Numbered from the stretch's first letter, positions 36,237 to 45,555 are shown. The stretch is 64,000 bases of DNA from Paenibacillus vietnamensis (GCF_020169515.1 NZ_JAHMHW010000001.1:1-64000), one strand, 5' to 3'. Program-made: numbers and translations. The notes: generated from the letters alone by a model not told the origin.

Positions 36237-37229
36237 TTGGAGCAGCTAACGGAAATAAACGCATTAGAGGAGACGAAGCGGCTCCCTGCGGTAAAACGAT
36301 CGATCTGGCGTGAAATTGTAAAGCAGAAATATGCTCATATGTTCATTTTAACGGGAATGCTGATCGTCTTCGTGTTCCATTACTTACCGATGTTCGGCAT
36401 ACTGATGGCATTCGAGGATTATTCCATCTCGAGCGGCATTAAAGGGATTTTTACGAGCGAATGGGTAGGGCTCAAATATTTTAAGGAATTTGTTAGCGCT
36501 TACAATTTTAATCTCATTGTAACGAATACGCTGGCAATCAGCCTATTGAAGCTGCTCTTCACCTTCCCGATGCCAATTTTATTGGCCATCATGTTCAACG
36601 AAGTCCGGCATCAGCTCTTTAAGCGTTTCGCGCAGACCGTCAGCTACTTTCCGCATTTTATTTCGTGGGTCGTCGTTTCCGGCTTGCTCGTTATCTTCTT
36701 ATCCACAAACTCCGGAATTGTAAACGATTTACTGAAGGGGTTGGGCCTTACCGAAAAATCGCTTCCTTTCCTGTCGAGTCCGAACTACTTTTGGGGACTG
36801 GCCGTTACGACTGCGATGTGGAAGGAGGCGGGCTGGTGGGCGATTATATTCCTCGCGGCGATCAGCGGTCTCAATCCTTCGCTGTATGACGCGGCGGAGA
36901 TGGACGGGGCGGGCCGCCTGCGCCGCATCTGGCATATTACGCTGCCGGGCATCCGCGGCACGATCGTCGTCGTTCTCATACTGGCTGTCGGAAGCCTGCT
37001 TGGCGGGGGTCTTGTGGGATCCAACTTCGAGCAATCGTACTTGCTCGGCAACGCGATGAACAGCGAACGATCCGAGATTTTGCAAACGTACGCCTTTAAG
37101 ATGGGCTTGGCCCAAGGGAGATACGCGTACGCGACGGCAATCGATCTGCTTCAATCGATCATCGCGATCATTCTCGTATTCGGAAGCAATTATTTATCCA
37201 AAAAAATAACGAAAAACAGCTTGTTCTAG
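36237..37229 (+). CDS. lplB: Sugar ABC transporter permease LplB, module 2
   Basis: A 330-residue LplB-type permease with a charged N-terminal tail of about 30 residues not present in module 1, six membrane segments and the EAA loop SLYDAAEMDGAGRLRRIWHI followed by TLPG. It is strongly similar to the module 1 protein from FVFHYLPMFGI onward. The start is TTG 36237 with GGGAGGAG eleven bases upstream. First gene of lplB-ytcP-lipO. Confidence 0.9.
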   Translation: MEQLTEINALEETKRLPAVKRSIWREIVKQKYAHMFILTGMLIVFVFHYLPMFGILMAFEDYSISSGIKGIFTSEWVGLKYFKEFVSAYNFNLIVTNTLAISLLKLLFTFPMPILLAIMFNEVRHQLFKRFAQTVSYFPHFISWVVVSGLLVIFLSTNSGIVNDLLKGLGLTEKSLPFLSSPNYFWGLAVTTAMWKEAGWWAIIFLAAISGLNPSLYDAAEMDGAGRLRRIWHITLPGIRGTIVVVLILAVGSLLGGGLVGSNFEQSYLLGNAMNSERSEILQTYAFKMGLAQGRYAYATAIDLLQSIIAIILVFGSNYLSKKITKNSLF

Positions 37230-37248
37230 CAGCGGAAAGGAGTCGCTT

Positions 37249-38130
37249 ATGCATCGCAGAACCGTCGAGGACCGCATCGTGGATACGTTAAATATCAGCT
37301 TGCTTGTCATCATTGCGCTCGTTACGATGTACCCCTTTTTTTATCTGATTATTGTTTCGTTCAATAACGGACTTGACACGTCGCTCGGCGGCATCTATTT
37401 TTGGCCAAGAGACTTTACGCTTAACAATTACGCGAAGTTTCTGAGCGATCCGAAGTGGCTGATGGCCTTTGGCGTCTCAGGGCTGAGGACGGCTGTAGGC
37501 GCGGCTGTCACGATCTTTTTTACATGCTTGACGGCATACGGTCTGGCGTATCGCAATCTGGTGTTTCACAAATTTTACTTTTCGTTTTTTATCGTTGCCA
37601 TGTACATGTCAGGCGGACTTATCCCTTATTACGTCGTATTGCGCAGCTTAGGATTGCTCAATTCGTTTGCGGTCTATATTGTTCCCGGCGCGGTGACGAT
37701 CTTCTTCTTGATCATTGCGGTCTCGTTCTTCCGCGAAATACCGGCGGAGATGGAGGAGTCGGCGCGAATCGACGGGGCATCGGATTTAACCATTTTCTTC
37801 AAAATGATCCTGCCGGTCTCTAAACCGCTCATTGCGGCAATGGGATTGTTCATAGGCGTAGGCCAATGGAATTCATGGATGGATTCGGCTTACTTCGTCA
37901 ACAAAGACTCGCTTCGCACGTTAACCTACCGGATGATGGAGGTTATCAATCAAGGCATGATTCCGACTGACCTCGCATCTGCGGAGCGGGCTGCGGCCAT
38001 TACAGGCGTAACGACATTCTCGATACAGGTTACGGCGATGGTGATTGCGGTCATACCGATTCTTCTCGTGTATCCTTTTTTGCAAAAGTATTTCGTGCAA
38101 GGGATTATGATCGGCTCTGTAAAGGGTTAA
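37249..38130 (+). CDS. ytcP: Sugar ABC transporter permease YtcP, module 2
   Basis: A 293-residue MalG-like permease of identical length to the module 1 protein. It begins HRRTVEDRIVDTLN (module 1: RRKKTTEDRILDAI). The EAA motif is EMEESARIDGASDLTIFFKM then ILP, and it ends KYFVQGIMIGSVKG. AAAGGAG precedes the ATG, 19 bases after lplB. Confidence 0.91.
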   Translation: MHRRTVEDRIVDTLNISLLVIIALVTMYPFFYLIIVSFNNGLDTSLGGIYFWPRDFTLNNYAKFLSDPKWLMAFGVSGLRTAVGAAVTIFFTCLTAYGLAYRNLVFHKFYFSFFIVAMYMSGGLIPYYVVLRSLGLLNSFAVYIVPGAVTIFFLIIAVSFFREIPAEMEESARIDGASDLTIFFKMILPVSKPLIAAMGLFIGVGQWNSWMDSAYFVNKDSLRTLTYRMMEVINQGMIPTDLASAERAAAITGVTTFSIQVTAMVIAVIPILLVYPFLQKYFVQGIMIGSVKG

Positions 38131-38262
38131 ACGGCAGAGTTGCCGGCACCTTGCATATTACGCTGGTGGAGCACGGAAATAACCGAAATTTCAAGCGCGT
38201 TATATTCCGTTTTCCGTTTTCGCATGAATGAGATGCAGCAACAACAAAAGGAGGCAATTTCA

Positions 38263-39837
38263 ATGATCAAGGTGATGAAATCGACATGGTTGTTAGCGCT
38301 TGCATTGATGCTGTTGCTGACAGCCTGCTCGGCGAGCAATAACGGTAAACAAGGGGGCCAAGCGACTAACGCTGCCAGCTCAGGAACTGAAAACGACGTA
38401 AAGCCTGTCGATGATTCCACCGAACAAGAAATCGTAGAGCTGGACTTATTCGTTAATATGTCATGGTGGCCTCTGAAGGACTGGAGCGGCAAAATACCGG
38501 AAGAAATTACAAAGAAAACGGGCGTTAAGCTGAACATCCAGGTTGCAGCCGACGATAAGCAGCTTCCGCTTCTGATCGCTTCAGGCGACCTGCCTGATTT
38601 GGTGTACACGGCTACCGATCTGACGCGCATGGCCGATCCCGATGTTTCCTATCCGCTCGGCGAATTAATCGAGAAGTATGTGCCGGATTTCAAAATCAGC
38701 CAAGAGCGCATCGGCGTCAACACAATGCCTGACGGCAACTTCTATACGATACGCAATGCATTCTCCACGGAGCAGGAATGGATTGATAATCCGAAAGCGC
38801 TGCCGGGCGCGAACGGCATGACGTTACGTCAAGACATTATGGAGGAGCTGGGCAACCCGGAGCTGAACAACTTGGAGGATCTCATTTCGATACTGGCCTC
38901 GGTGAAAGCGAAGTACCCGGATATGGTGCCGCTCGTTTGGGACAAAGATCAAATCGGCCAAAATCTGCGCATCAACTTCGGCTTGAAGAAAAGCAACGGC
39001 TTCGTGGACATCGACGGCGCAGCGCGCTATTACCTGAAAGACGAGAATTATTTGGATTACTACCTGTACATGAACCGTCTGTACCGCGAAGGCTACATGC
39101 TTGCCGAGAACTTCACCTTCAAGGACGCGCAGCAGGACGATCAATACGTATTGAACGGACAAGCCTTTGCCCACGGTGCCGGCAACGCCGATATGACCAA
39201 TCCTCAATTGGAGGAGCTCGGAAAGCCGTTCAAAATGATGCAGGTGACGAAGCTGCTGAGCGGCAAGGCAGGTATTCCGATGGGCGGCTCCGGCTGGGCA
39301 GGCATGTATATTACGAAAAACAACAAAAATCCGGAAGCGGCGATCAAATTTCTGCAGTACATGTACAGCGAGGAAGGGCAAAAGCTCGGACTTTACGGCA
39401 TCGAGGGCGAAGATTGGGAATGGAATGACGCGGAGAAATATCCGGTTATGAAATATGATTTCAACAATACTGACATTCAAACGCAAATGGGCGCCGTTTG
39501 GTGGGGGCTGATCGGCAGCAGCGGCGTTAACGAAGCGCTCCAGCGGTACAACCCGGATTCTCAAATGACGCAATGGGGTCTGGCCGCCAGGGAGGCGCTC
39601 GAATTTAACCCGGCTCTCGGTCTCGTCTCTACAGAGCCGGATACGGAAGAGCAAACGATCGAAGCGCAAATTCGCAACATGGTCACAACCGAGGAGCTGA
39701 AAATCTATATGGCGGCGTCCGAAGAAGAAGCGAGGGCTCAATACGAAGCGTTGCTGCAGAAGGCCGAAAGCCTTGGGCTCGCGAAGCTGGAAGAATGGGC
39801 TACGGCGAAGTACAAGGAATATCAGAAAAATTTCTAA
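38263..39837 (+). CDS. lipO: LipO-type solute-binding lipoprotein, module 2
   Basis: A 524-residue binding lipoprotein. Lipobox LTAC gives lipidated Cys22, then an Asn/Gly/Ser-rich linker. Key shared blocks with module 1 are the DW(T/S)G(E/K)IPE(A/E)ITK region, DDKQL..L(V/I)ASGDLPD and VWWGL. The start is ATG 38263 with AAAGGAGG (38247-38254); an open frame reaching back to 38140 lacks a ribosome site. A terminator follows, which closes lplB-ytcP-lipO. The divergent mature sequence suggests a different glycan from module 1. Confidence 0.9.
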   Translation: MIKVMKSTWLLALALMLLLTACSASNNGKQGGQATNAASSGTENDVKPVDDSTEQEIVELDLFVNMSWWPLKDWSGKIPEEITKKTGVKLNIQVAADDKQLPLLIASGDLPDLVYTATDLTRMADPDVSYPLGELIEKYVPDFKISQERIGVNTMPDGNFYTIRNAFSTEQEWIDNPKALPGANGMTLRQDIMEELGNPELNNLEDLISILASVKAKYPDMVPLVWDKDQIGQNLRINFGLKKSNGFVDIDGAARYYLKDENYLDYYLYMNRLYREGYMLAENFTFKDAQQDDQYVLNGQAFAHGAGNADMTNPQLEELGKPFKMMQVTKLLSGKAGIPMGGSGWAGMYITKNNKNPEAAIKFLQYMYSEEGQKLGLYGIEGEDWEWNDAEKYPVMKYDFNNTDIQTQMGAVWWGLIGSSGVNEALQRYNPDSQMTQWGLAAREALEFNPALGLVSTEPDTEEQTIEAQIRNMVTTEELKIYMAASEEEARAQYEALLQKAESLGLAKLEEWATAKYKEYQKNF

Positions 39838-39880
39838 TCGTATATTGATGGCAGTCGCCGTAAAGGGGATGATCGCAGGC

Positions 39881-39915
39881 ATGGCCGAAATGCTCAAGCA
39901 TTTCGGCCATTTCCC
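39881..39915 (+). terminator. Terminator after lipO module 2
   Basis: Perfect 13-bp stem ATGGCCGAAATGC / GCATTTCGGCCAT with a TCAA loop, followed by TTCCC. Confidence 0.65.
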
Positions 39916-39939
39916 GCACAAATTTAGGAGGAACCTTAC

Positions 39940-40059
39940 ATGAATGTCAACCGTCTGCGAGAGAGATTTGCTTCTCCGGATCCGGATTTCGGCCCGGTGC
40001 CGTTTTGGTGGTGGAGCGCGGAGGAAGTAACGGCGGAACGCGTACGCTGGCAATTGCAG
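39940..40059 (+). pseudogene. Glycosidase N-terminal fragment fused in frame to yesN
   Basis: ATG 39940, with AGGAGGAA upstream, opens MNVNRLRERFASPDPDFGPV followed by PFWWWSAEEVTAERVRWQL. This is the N-terminal signature of large GH106-like glycosidases common in Paenibacillus (recognised from memory). After about 40 codons the homology stops and the frame runs without a stop through a short linker into the response regulator that starts at 40120. A translated product would be a 318-residue fusion. Most of the enzyme gene has been deleted. Confidence 0.65.
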
Positions 40060-40119
40060 ATTGAGCTAAACGATGACTTTCGGAAACAACCAGCCGTAAC
40101 GGATAAGGAGGGTTATAGC

Positions 40120-40896
40120 ATGCTGAACCTGATGATCGTAGATGACGAGCCCTTCATGCTAAAGGGGCTTATTAATATTATTGAGAAAGGGCAAACGCCA
40201 TGCTCGGAGATCGTCAGCGCTCACGATGGAATCGATGCGCTTGAGAAGCTGGAGAACTACCGTCCCGATTTGCTTATTACGGATATTCAGATGCCGGAGA
40301 TGAATGGGCTGGAACTGATTCGAAAAGTGCGCGAGCGGGGCTTGTGCAATCGCTTCATCATTTTGACCGGATACGACGATCCCGTCTACCTGCACCAAGC
40401 GATACGCTGCAAAGTGATCGATTATTTGTTGAAGCCGATTAATAAGACGGAGCTTTATGACATAATGTCGAATCTGTCGCTTGAGCTGCTGGGTGGCGAG
40501 GAGGAGGTATTTTCCCGGACTTCTTCGGACTGGGAAGAATCGGTCCCGGGCGTCGACTACGATCAAATGTCCAAAAACGTCAAAAAAATTATCCGCCATA
40601 TCGAAACGCATTATACGGAAAATATTTCGCTGGACCAAATTGCCGAGCATGTATACCTGCATCCGAACTATATCAGTTCGCTCTTTCGCAAGGAGACGGG
40701 GCTTACGCTGATCCATTATTTACACCTTTACCGCATCAAGAAGGCTAAGGCATTGATACTCGGCGATTCGGAGGATTCCATGCACCGCATATCGGAGCAA
40801 GTCGGATACGAGAGCGTTCGGCACTTCTTCAGCGTTTTCAAAAAATATTGCGGCGTCACGCCGAGCGAATACCGGCAGCACTACAAAATGCATTGA
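40120..40896 (+). CDS. yesN: YesN-type response regulator, module 2
   Basis: A 258-residue response regulator. The receiver shows MIVDDEPFMLKGLI, Asp in LITDIQMPEMNGLEL and LLKPINKTEL. The AraC-type DNA-binding domain has ISLDQIAEHVYLHPNYISSL and VGYESVRHFFSVFKKYCGVT. ATG 40120 follows AAGGAGG with good spacing and gives a normal receiver start (MLNLMIVDDEP). It is the natural partner of the YesM at 34253, although the three transport genes lie between them. It is similar to the module 1 regulator. Confidence 0.87.
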   Translation: MLNLMIVDDEPFMLKGLINIIEKGQTPCSEIVSAHDGIDALEKLENYRPDLLITDIQMPEMNGLELIRKVRERGLCNRFIILTGYDDPVYLHQAIRCKVIDYLLKPINKTELYDIMSNLSLELLGGEEEVFSRTSSDWEESVPGVDYDQMSKNVKKIIRHIETHYTENISLDQIAEHVYLHPNYISSLFRKETGLTLIHYLHLYRIKKAKALILGDSEDSMHRISEQVGYESVRHFFSVFKKYCGVTPSEYRQHYKMH

Positions 40897-41032
40897 TCAT
40901 TGCTTAACAAGAGAAGCTTGAGCGGATTGCGCGTGGCGCTGGCCATCCGTACAGCAGATTACATTTCTCTGTTATGACATGCCAGGAAGCGGTTCAAGCG
41001 ATCCGAATGTTCGTGGAAGAGGGAGTAAAAAG

Positions 41033-41438
41033 TAGAAGTTGAAGGAGAAGGTGTGGCGGTCATTCTGGCTGACGGCAGCCGGATTACTTCAGGGATAGGC
41101 GCAGTGCCGGAAACGTCGCTTGCGGAGTCCTGTGGCTTAGAGGTCGACAATGATATTGGTTCTGGTCTGACCAGTATGATATGACGCTTCAGGTGACTGG
41201 GCTGGCAGACGCCGCGGTCTCTTTAATCGAACGAGATCAGGGAGAATCAGACAAATTGTTCTTTCACCTGTCAGCTGACGGTCAACTGTCGGCAGCCAGC
41301 GGTATGGGTACAGGCGGAGGGATTTCCAAAGAGATCAGGCTGGCAGAAATGCTGATCGAGAAGAGGGCGAATCCGGATCCGGCAGCACTTGCCAATCCAG
41401 GTGTGCGATTAAAGGCTCTTTTACGGGAGTGCGAATAA
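41033..41438 (+). pseudogene. Ferredoxin reductase (Rieske-type FAD/NAD) remnant
   Basis: Reads VEGEGVAVILADGSRITSGI and GAVPETSLAESCGLEVDND, from the NADH-binding domain of a ferredoxin reductase. It then jumps frame near 41160 to FWSDQYDMTLQVTGLADA and LRLAEML-like C-terminal sequence ending at 41438. The FAD-binding N-terminus and about 60 codons around the GD motif (FAAGDVA in relatives) are missing. The last part alone is open from ATG 41181 (85 codons) but has no ribosome site. Non-functional. The stretch 40897-41032 before it shows no gene. Confidence 0.65.
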
Positions 41439-41733
41439 AAAAGATGTAGTCGGATAAATCGTTGCTTAAATAGTATACCCTAAACGGTTTCGTCGGAGCG
41501 TTCTAATCATTATCGGTCGTTCATTGAGCTTACCCCGAAAGGGCTCTACGAGTCGATCAATTGAACCTCCGGCGATTCTTTGCTTTTTTGCGAATTGTGC
41601 TGCTTCAGAATTTATCCATAAAATAATGATTGATTTGCTTAGCACTTATTTGTAAGATGTAGTTAAGCGCTTCACCAATTATTTTAATGGCATTATCATA
41701 TTATATATTTTTATTAGAGAATAAAGCGCTTAA
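41439..41733 (+). promoter_or_regulatory. iol operon control region with paired operators
   Basis: Two exact inverted copies of one 10-base site, TTAAGCGCTT at 41663-41672 and AAGCGCTTAA at 41724-41733, each with a palindromic AAGCGCTT core, are 61 bases apart centre to centre. AT-rich sequence with -10-like TATTAT or TATATT lies between them (41699-41708). The second site is just upstream of the iolD ribosome site. This is a classic LacI-family looping layout, and the LacI gene at 49171 closing the cluster is the likely repressor. The rest of the stretch holds no gene. Confidence 0.6.
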
Positions 41734-41753
41734 CGTCAGTCGAGGAGGATACT

Positions 41754-43619
41754 ATGAGTACAATCCGTTTAACAATGTCACAGGCCTTACTGAAATTTTT
41801 AGACAACCAGTACATTTCCATTGACGGTGTAGAATCAAAGTTCGTTGCAGGGGTTATGGGGATTTTTGGCCACGGCAACGTGACGGGAATCGGTGAAGCG
41901 TTGGAACGGAGCCCGGGCAGCCTGATTTTTGTGCAAGGCAAAAACGAACAAGGAATGGCGCACGCGGCGACCGCTTATGCCAAGCAAACGAACCGCACCA
42001 GTATCTATGCATGTACGACCTCAATCGGACCAGGCGCTTTGAATATGGTTACTGCAGCCGGAACGGCGACGGTTAACCGCATTCCGCTGTTGCTCCTCCC
42101 GGGAGACAACTTTGCATCCAGACAGCCTGATCCGGTATTGCAGCAACTGGAAGCCGGACATGACTATACGATTGCGGCAACCGACTGCTTTAAACCAGTG
42201 AGCAAATATTGGGACCGCATCGTGCGGCCGGAGCAATTGATGAGTGCCGCTCTTCAAGCGATGCGGGTGTTAACGGATCCGGCGGATACTGGAACAGTGA
42301 CACTTGCTCTGCCACAGGATGTGCAGGCGGAAGCTTACGATTACCCGACATCGTTCTTTGAGAAAAAGGTACATGTCGTGGAGCGCCTGCGTCCTTCGAC
42401 TGATGCGATAAAACGAGCGGTCGGGCTCGTTTCCTCGAAGCGTAGACCTTTAATCATAGCAGGCGGAGGCGTGCAATATTCCTTCGCGACGGAGACGCTT
42501 GCCGCCTTCGCCGAAAAATTCGGCATTCCGGTCGCCGAGACGCAAGCGGGCAAGGGCTCCTTGCCTTGGAATCATCCGTTAAACGTCGGGGGCATTGGCG
42601 TAACCGGAGGATTGGCTGCAAACACGCTGGCAAAAGAAGCAGACCTGATTATAGGTATAGGGACGCGATATTCCGACTTTACGACGTCCTCCAAATCAGC
42701 GTTCCCGCATCAGGACGTCCAATTTTTGAATATCAACATCAATCGTATGGACGCGGCAAAGCTGGAAGGAACGGCATTGGCCGGAGATGCGAAGGAAGTG
42801 ATCCGCCTGCTTACCGAAGGGCTAGCGGAAGCGGGATATGCATCTGCCTATAAGGACGGGGAGATTGCTGGCGTCAATGCGGAGTGGAATGCTGAAATAG
42901 ACCGGCTGTATATGCTGGAACGGGAAGATGGCTTTGCTCAAACGCGGGCACTTGGTGTAATTAATGAAACGATAGACGAAGATGCCGTAATCGTCTGCGC
43001 TGCAGGCAGCCTGCCGGGTGATCTTCAACGGTTGTGGCGGGTTGGTTCGCCAGGCGGATACCATATGGAATACGGATTTTCCTGCATGGGTTACGAGGTG
43101 AGCGGTGCGTTCGGCGCAGCGCTGGCGGAACAAGACCGTGAAGTTTATGCCCTCGTAGGAGACGGTAGTTATTTGATGCTTCACTCTGAGCTGGTGACGA
43201 GCTTGCAGGAAGGAAAGAAACTGACAGTGTTGCTGTTCGATAACCACGGTTACCAATGCATTCATAATCTGCAGCGCGGACATGGCAGCGACGGCTTTGG
43301 CAACGAATTCCGCTATCGCGAGTCTGAGACCGGCCACTATACCGGCAGGCCATTGCCCATTGACTTTGCGGGACATGCCCGCAGTCTGGGGCTTGCCGCG
43401 TACAAAGCGTCTAATGCGGAGGAGCTTCGCCAAGCGCTTAAGCAAGCTAAGGAAGAGACGCGCTCAACGCTAATCGAAATTCCCGTTTTGGCCGGTACGA
43501 ATACAGGCGGATACGAGTCGTGGTGGAATGTCGGCGTTCCAGCCGTGTCGGAGAGCGCAAAGGTCGTTTCGGCGCATCAAGAAATGAACAACAAGCTGGC
43601 ACAGGCCAAACCTTATTAG
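41754..43619 (+). CDS. iolD: IolD, 3D-trihydroxycyclohexane-1,2-dione hydrolase
   Basis: A 621-residue thiamine-diphosphate enzyme that opens the ring of the diketone made by IolE to give 5-deoxyglucuronate. GVMGIFGHGNVTGIGEAL, the glutamate region GKNEQGMAHAATAYAKQTNR and the cofactor-binding VGDGSYLMLHSELVTSLQEG then DNHGYQCI are the usual ThDP blocks, and the length is normal for IolD. GAGGAGG precedes ATG 41754. It is the first gene of the iol operon here, 12 bases ahead of iolE. Confidence 0.94.
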   Translation: MSTIRLTMSQALLKFLDNQYISIDGVESKFVAGVMGIFGHGNVTGIGEALERSPGSLIFVQGKNEQGMAHAATAYAKQTNRTSIYACTTSIGPGALNMVTAAGTATVNRIPLLLLPGDNFASRQPDPVLQQLEAGHDYTIAATDCFKPVSKYWDRIVRPEQLMSAALQAMRVLTDPADTGTVTLALPQDVQAEAYDYPTSFFEKKVHVVERLRPSTDAIKRAVGLVSSKRRPLIIAGGGVQYSFATETLAAFAEKFGIPVAETQAGKGSLPWNHPLNVGGIGVTGGLAANTLAKEADLIIGIGTRYSDFTTSSKSAFPHQDVQFLNININRMDAAKLEGTALAGDAKEVIRLLTEGLAEAGYASAYKDGEIAGVNAEWNAEIDRLYMLEREDGFAQTRALGVINETIDEDAVIVCAAGSLPGDLQRLWRVGSPGGYHMEYGFSCMGYEVSGAFGAALAEQDREVYALVGDGSYLMLHSELVTSLQEGKKLTVLLFDNHGYQCIHNLQRGHGSDGFGNEFRYRESETGHYTGRPLPIDFAGHARSLGLAAYKASNAEELRQALKQAKEETRSTLIEIPVLAGTNTGGYESWWNVGVPAVSESAKVVSAHQEMNNKLAQAKPY

Positions 43620-43631
43620 GAGGAGTTATAG

Positions 43632-44543
43632 ATGGCGTTGTTTCCTTTTCAATTAGGCATTCATCCGATCAACTGGGTCGGGGAGGACGTAAAGGAGCAT
43701 GGCGAGCATACGACCTGCGAGCAAATTTTGGATGACATTCAAGCACTCGGTTTGACTGGGACGGAGATGGGCAGAAAGTTTCCGAACGATATCGAGCTGC
43801 TTAAGAAAGAGCTTTCGAAACGAAATATTCAGCTTGTTTCCCAATGGAAGTCAGTGCTGTTCTCCGATCCCGCTTACCGGGTATCGGAGCTGGAAGCTTT
43901 CCGTAAGCATGCCGGGTTTTTACAGCAGATGGGAAGCAAGGTCATCAGTACCTGCGAAGTGGGCGGATCGCTGCATTTCGATCCCCGGCGAACGCCGAAC
44001 GAGACCGAAGTGATCCGTCTGGATGAAGCCGGCTGGGAGAGCCTGGCCGAAGGCTTGAATGCTGCCGGAAAAATCGCGCTGGAATACGGGCTTAAGCTGA
44101 CGTATCACCATCATGGCGGGACTGTGATTGAAAGCCCGGAGGAAATCGACAAGCTGATGGCATTAACAGATCCGGAATCCGTTTTTCTGCTGTTTGATTC
44201 AGGCCATGCGTTGTACGGCGGAGCGGAACCAGCGGAGCTGCTTCGCAAGCATTATAACCGGGTCGCTTATATTCACCTGAAGGATGTACGTGTAAATCGG
44301 CTTGAAGAAGCGAAAGCATCCGGTGCCGATTTTGTTACTTGCATCCGCAACGGCGTGTTCACCGTTCCGGGTGACGGGAATATCGATTTTCGTCCTATCT
44401 TAAATGAGCTTCTAGCTCGTAAATACGACGGCTGGGCATTACTGGAGGGCGAGCAGGATCCAGGTGAGCATCCGGCACGCGAATATGCGGAAAAAGCTAT
44501 TGAATACCTTAGCTCTTTAATTGGTGAGAAGGAGAGTGCGTAA
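43632..44543 (+). CDS. iolE: IolE, inosose dehydratase
   Basis: A 303-residue TIM-barrel protein of the xylose-isomerase-like fold. It dehydrates 2-keto-myo-inositol (scyllo-inosose). Metal-binding and family motifs include LGIHPINWVGEDV, LTGTEMGRKFP, LTYHHHGGTVIE, FLLFDSGHALYGG and YIHLKDVR. AGGAGG lies ahead of the ATG. The stop is separated from the iolC start by a single base, showing tight translational coupling. Confidence 0.94.
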   Translation: MALFPFQLGIHPINWVGEDVKEHGEHTTCEQILDDIQALGLTGTEMGRKFPNDIELLKKELSKRNIQLVSQWKSVLFSDPAYRVSELEAFRKHAGFLQQMGSKVISTCEVGGSLHFDPRRTPNETEVIRLDEAGWESLAEGLNAAGKIALEYGLKLTYHHHGGTVIESPEEIDKLMALTDPESVFLLFDSGHALYGGAEPAELLRKHYNRVAYIHLKDVRVNRLEEAKASGADFVTCIRNGVFTVPGDGNIDFRPILNELLARKYDGWALLEGEQDPGEHPAREYAEKAIEYLSSLIGEKESA

Positions 44544-44544
44544 G

Positions 44545-45555
44545 TTGGCTGCCATTTCTTTTCCTTCCGATAGGAAGTTCGATTTTACAGCGATTGGCCG
44601 TCTATGTATCGATCTCAATGCGAATGAAATCAATCGTCCGATGGAGCAGACTATGACGTTTACGAAATATGTAGGCGGTTCACCGGCGAATATTGCAATC
44701 GGGATGAGCCGGCTGGGCAACAAAACAGCATTCATCGGCAAAATCGCGGACGATCAGATGGGCAGATTTATCCGGAGCTACCTCGACAATGAGGGGATCG
44801 ACACAAGCAATGTCGTAACAGACAAGACAGGGGCCGTTACCGGCCTGGCGTTTACCGAGATCAAAAGCCCATCGGAATGCAGCATTCTCATGTACCGGGA
44901 TAACGCTGCCGATTTGCTGCTGAATCCGCTGGAAGTGAGCGAGTCGATCATCGCGAACAGTAAAGCGCTGCTCGTTTCCGGCACGGCGCTGGCGGCAAGT
45001 CCTTCACGCGAAGCCGTGTTTCTGGCGTTGGATTACGCCCGCAAGCATGGTACAACCGTTATTTTTGATATCGATTTCCGTCCTTATACCTGGGTGACAC
45101 CCGAAGAAACGGCTGTCTATTACAACCTGGCAGCTGAAAAAAGCGACATTATCATTGGAACACGTGAAGAGTTTGACAGCATGGAGCGGTTCGAGCAAAA
45201 CGCGGAAAACAGCGACCGGTTCACTGCTTCCAAATGGTTCAACCATTTCGCAAAAATCGTCATCATTAAGCATGGTAAAGAAGGTTCTATCGCCTATACA
45301 ACGGACGGTTTGGAGCATCGGGCGAAATCGTACCCGGCCCAAGTCGTCAAAACCTTCGGGGCGGGAGATTCCTACGCGGCCGGCTTTATTTATGGAATGA
45401 TGTCAGGAATGACGATTGAAACAAGCATGGAGTTCGGAAGCGCAGCAGCTTGTATCGTCATCTCCAGCCACAGCTGCTCGGATGCGATGCCAACGGCAGA
45501 GCAAGTCAAGGATTACATCGAACGCTGCAATCGTGGTGAAATTATCGCAAGTTAG
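44545..45555 (+). CDS. iolC: IolC, 5-dehydro-2-deoxygluconokinase
   Basis: A 336-residue PfkB-family sugar kinase that phosphorylates 5-dehydro-2-deoxygluconate. The family blocks are FDFTAIGRLCIDLNANEINR, YVGGSPANIAIGMSRLG and FGAGDSYAAGFIYGM, with the catalytic Asp in GAGD. TTG 44545 is chosen as start because AAGGAGAG sits eight bases upstream and the protein then has the usual N-terminus; the frame extends to 44521 inside iolE. Next in order after iolE. Confidence 0.93.
   Translation: MAAISFPSDRKFDFTAIGRLCIDLNANEINRPMEQTMTFTKYVGGSPANIAIGMSRLGNKTAFIGKIADDQMGRFIRSYLDNEGIDTSNVVTDKTGAVTGLAFTEIKSPSECSILMYRDNAADLLLNPLEVSESIIANSKALLVSGTALAASPSREAVFLALDYARKHGTTVIFDIDFRPYTWVTPEETAVYYNLAAEKSDIIIGTREEFDSMERFEQNAENSDRFTASKWFNHFAKIVIIKHGKEGSIAYTTDGLEHRAKSYPAQVVKTFGAGDSYAAGFIYGMMSGMTIETSMEFGSAAACIVISSHSCSDAMPTAEQVKDYIERCNRGEIIAS

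Noticed and set aside
38824-40053. 409-codon open frame on the minus strand opposite lipO module 2
   Set aside because: It is fully antisense to a clear lipoprotein gene, has a biased composition rich in Arg, Phe, Leu and His, and no ribosome site; a shadow of the GC-rich third positions.
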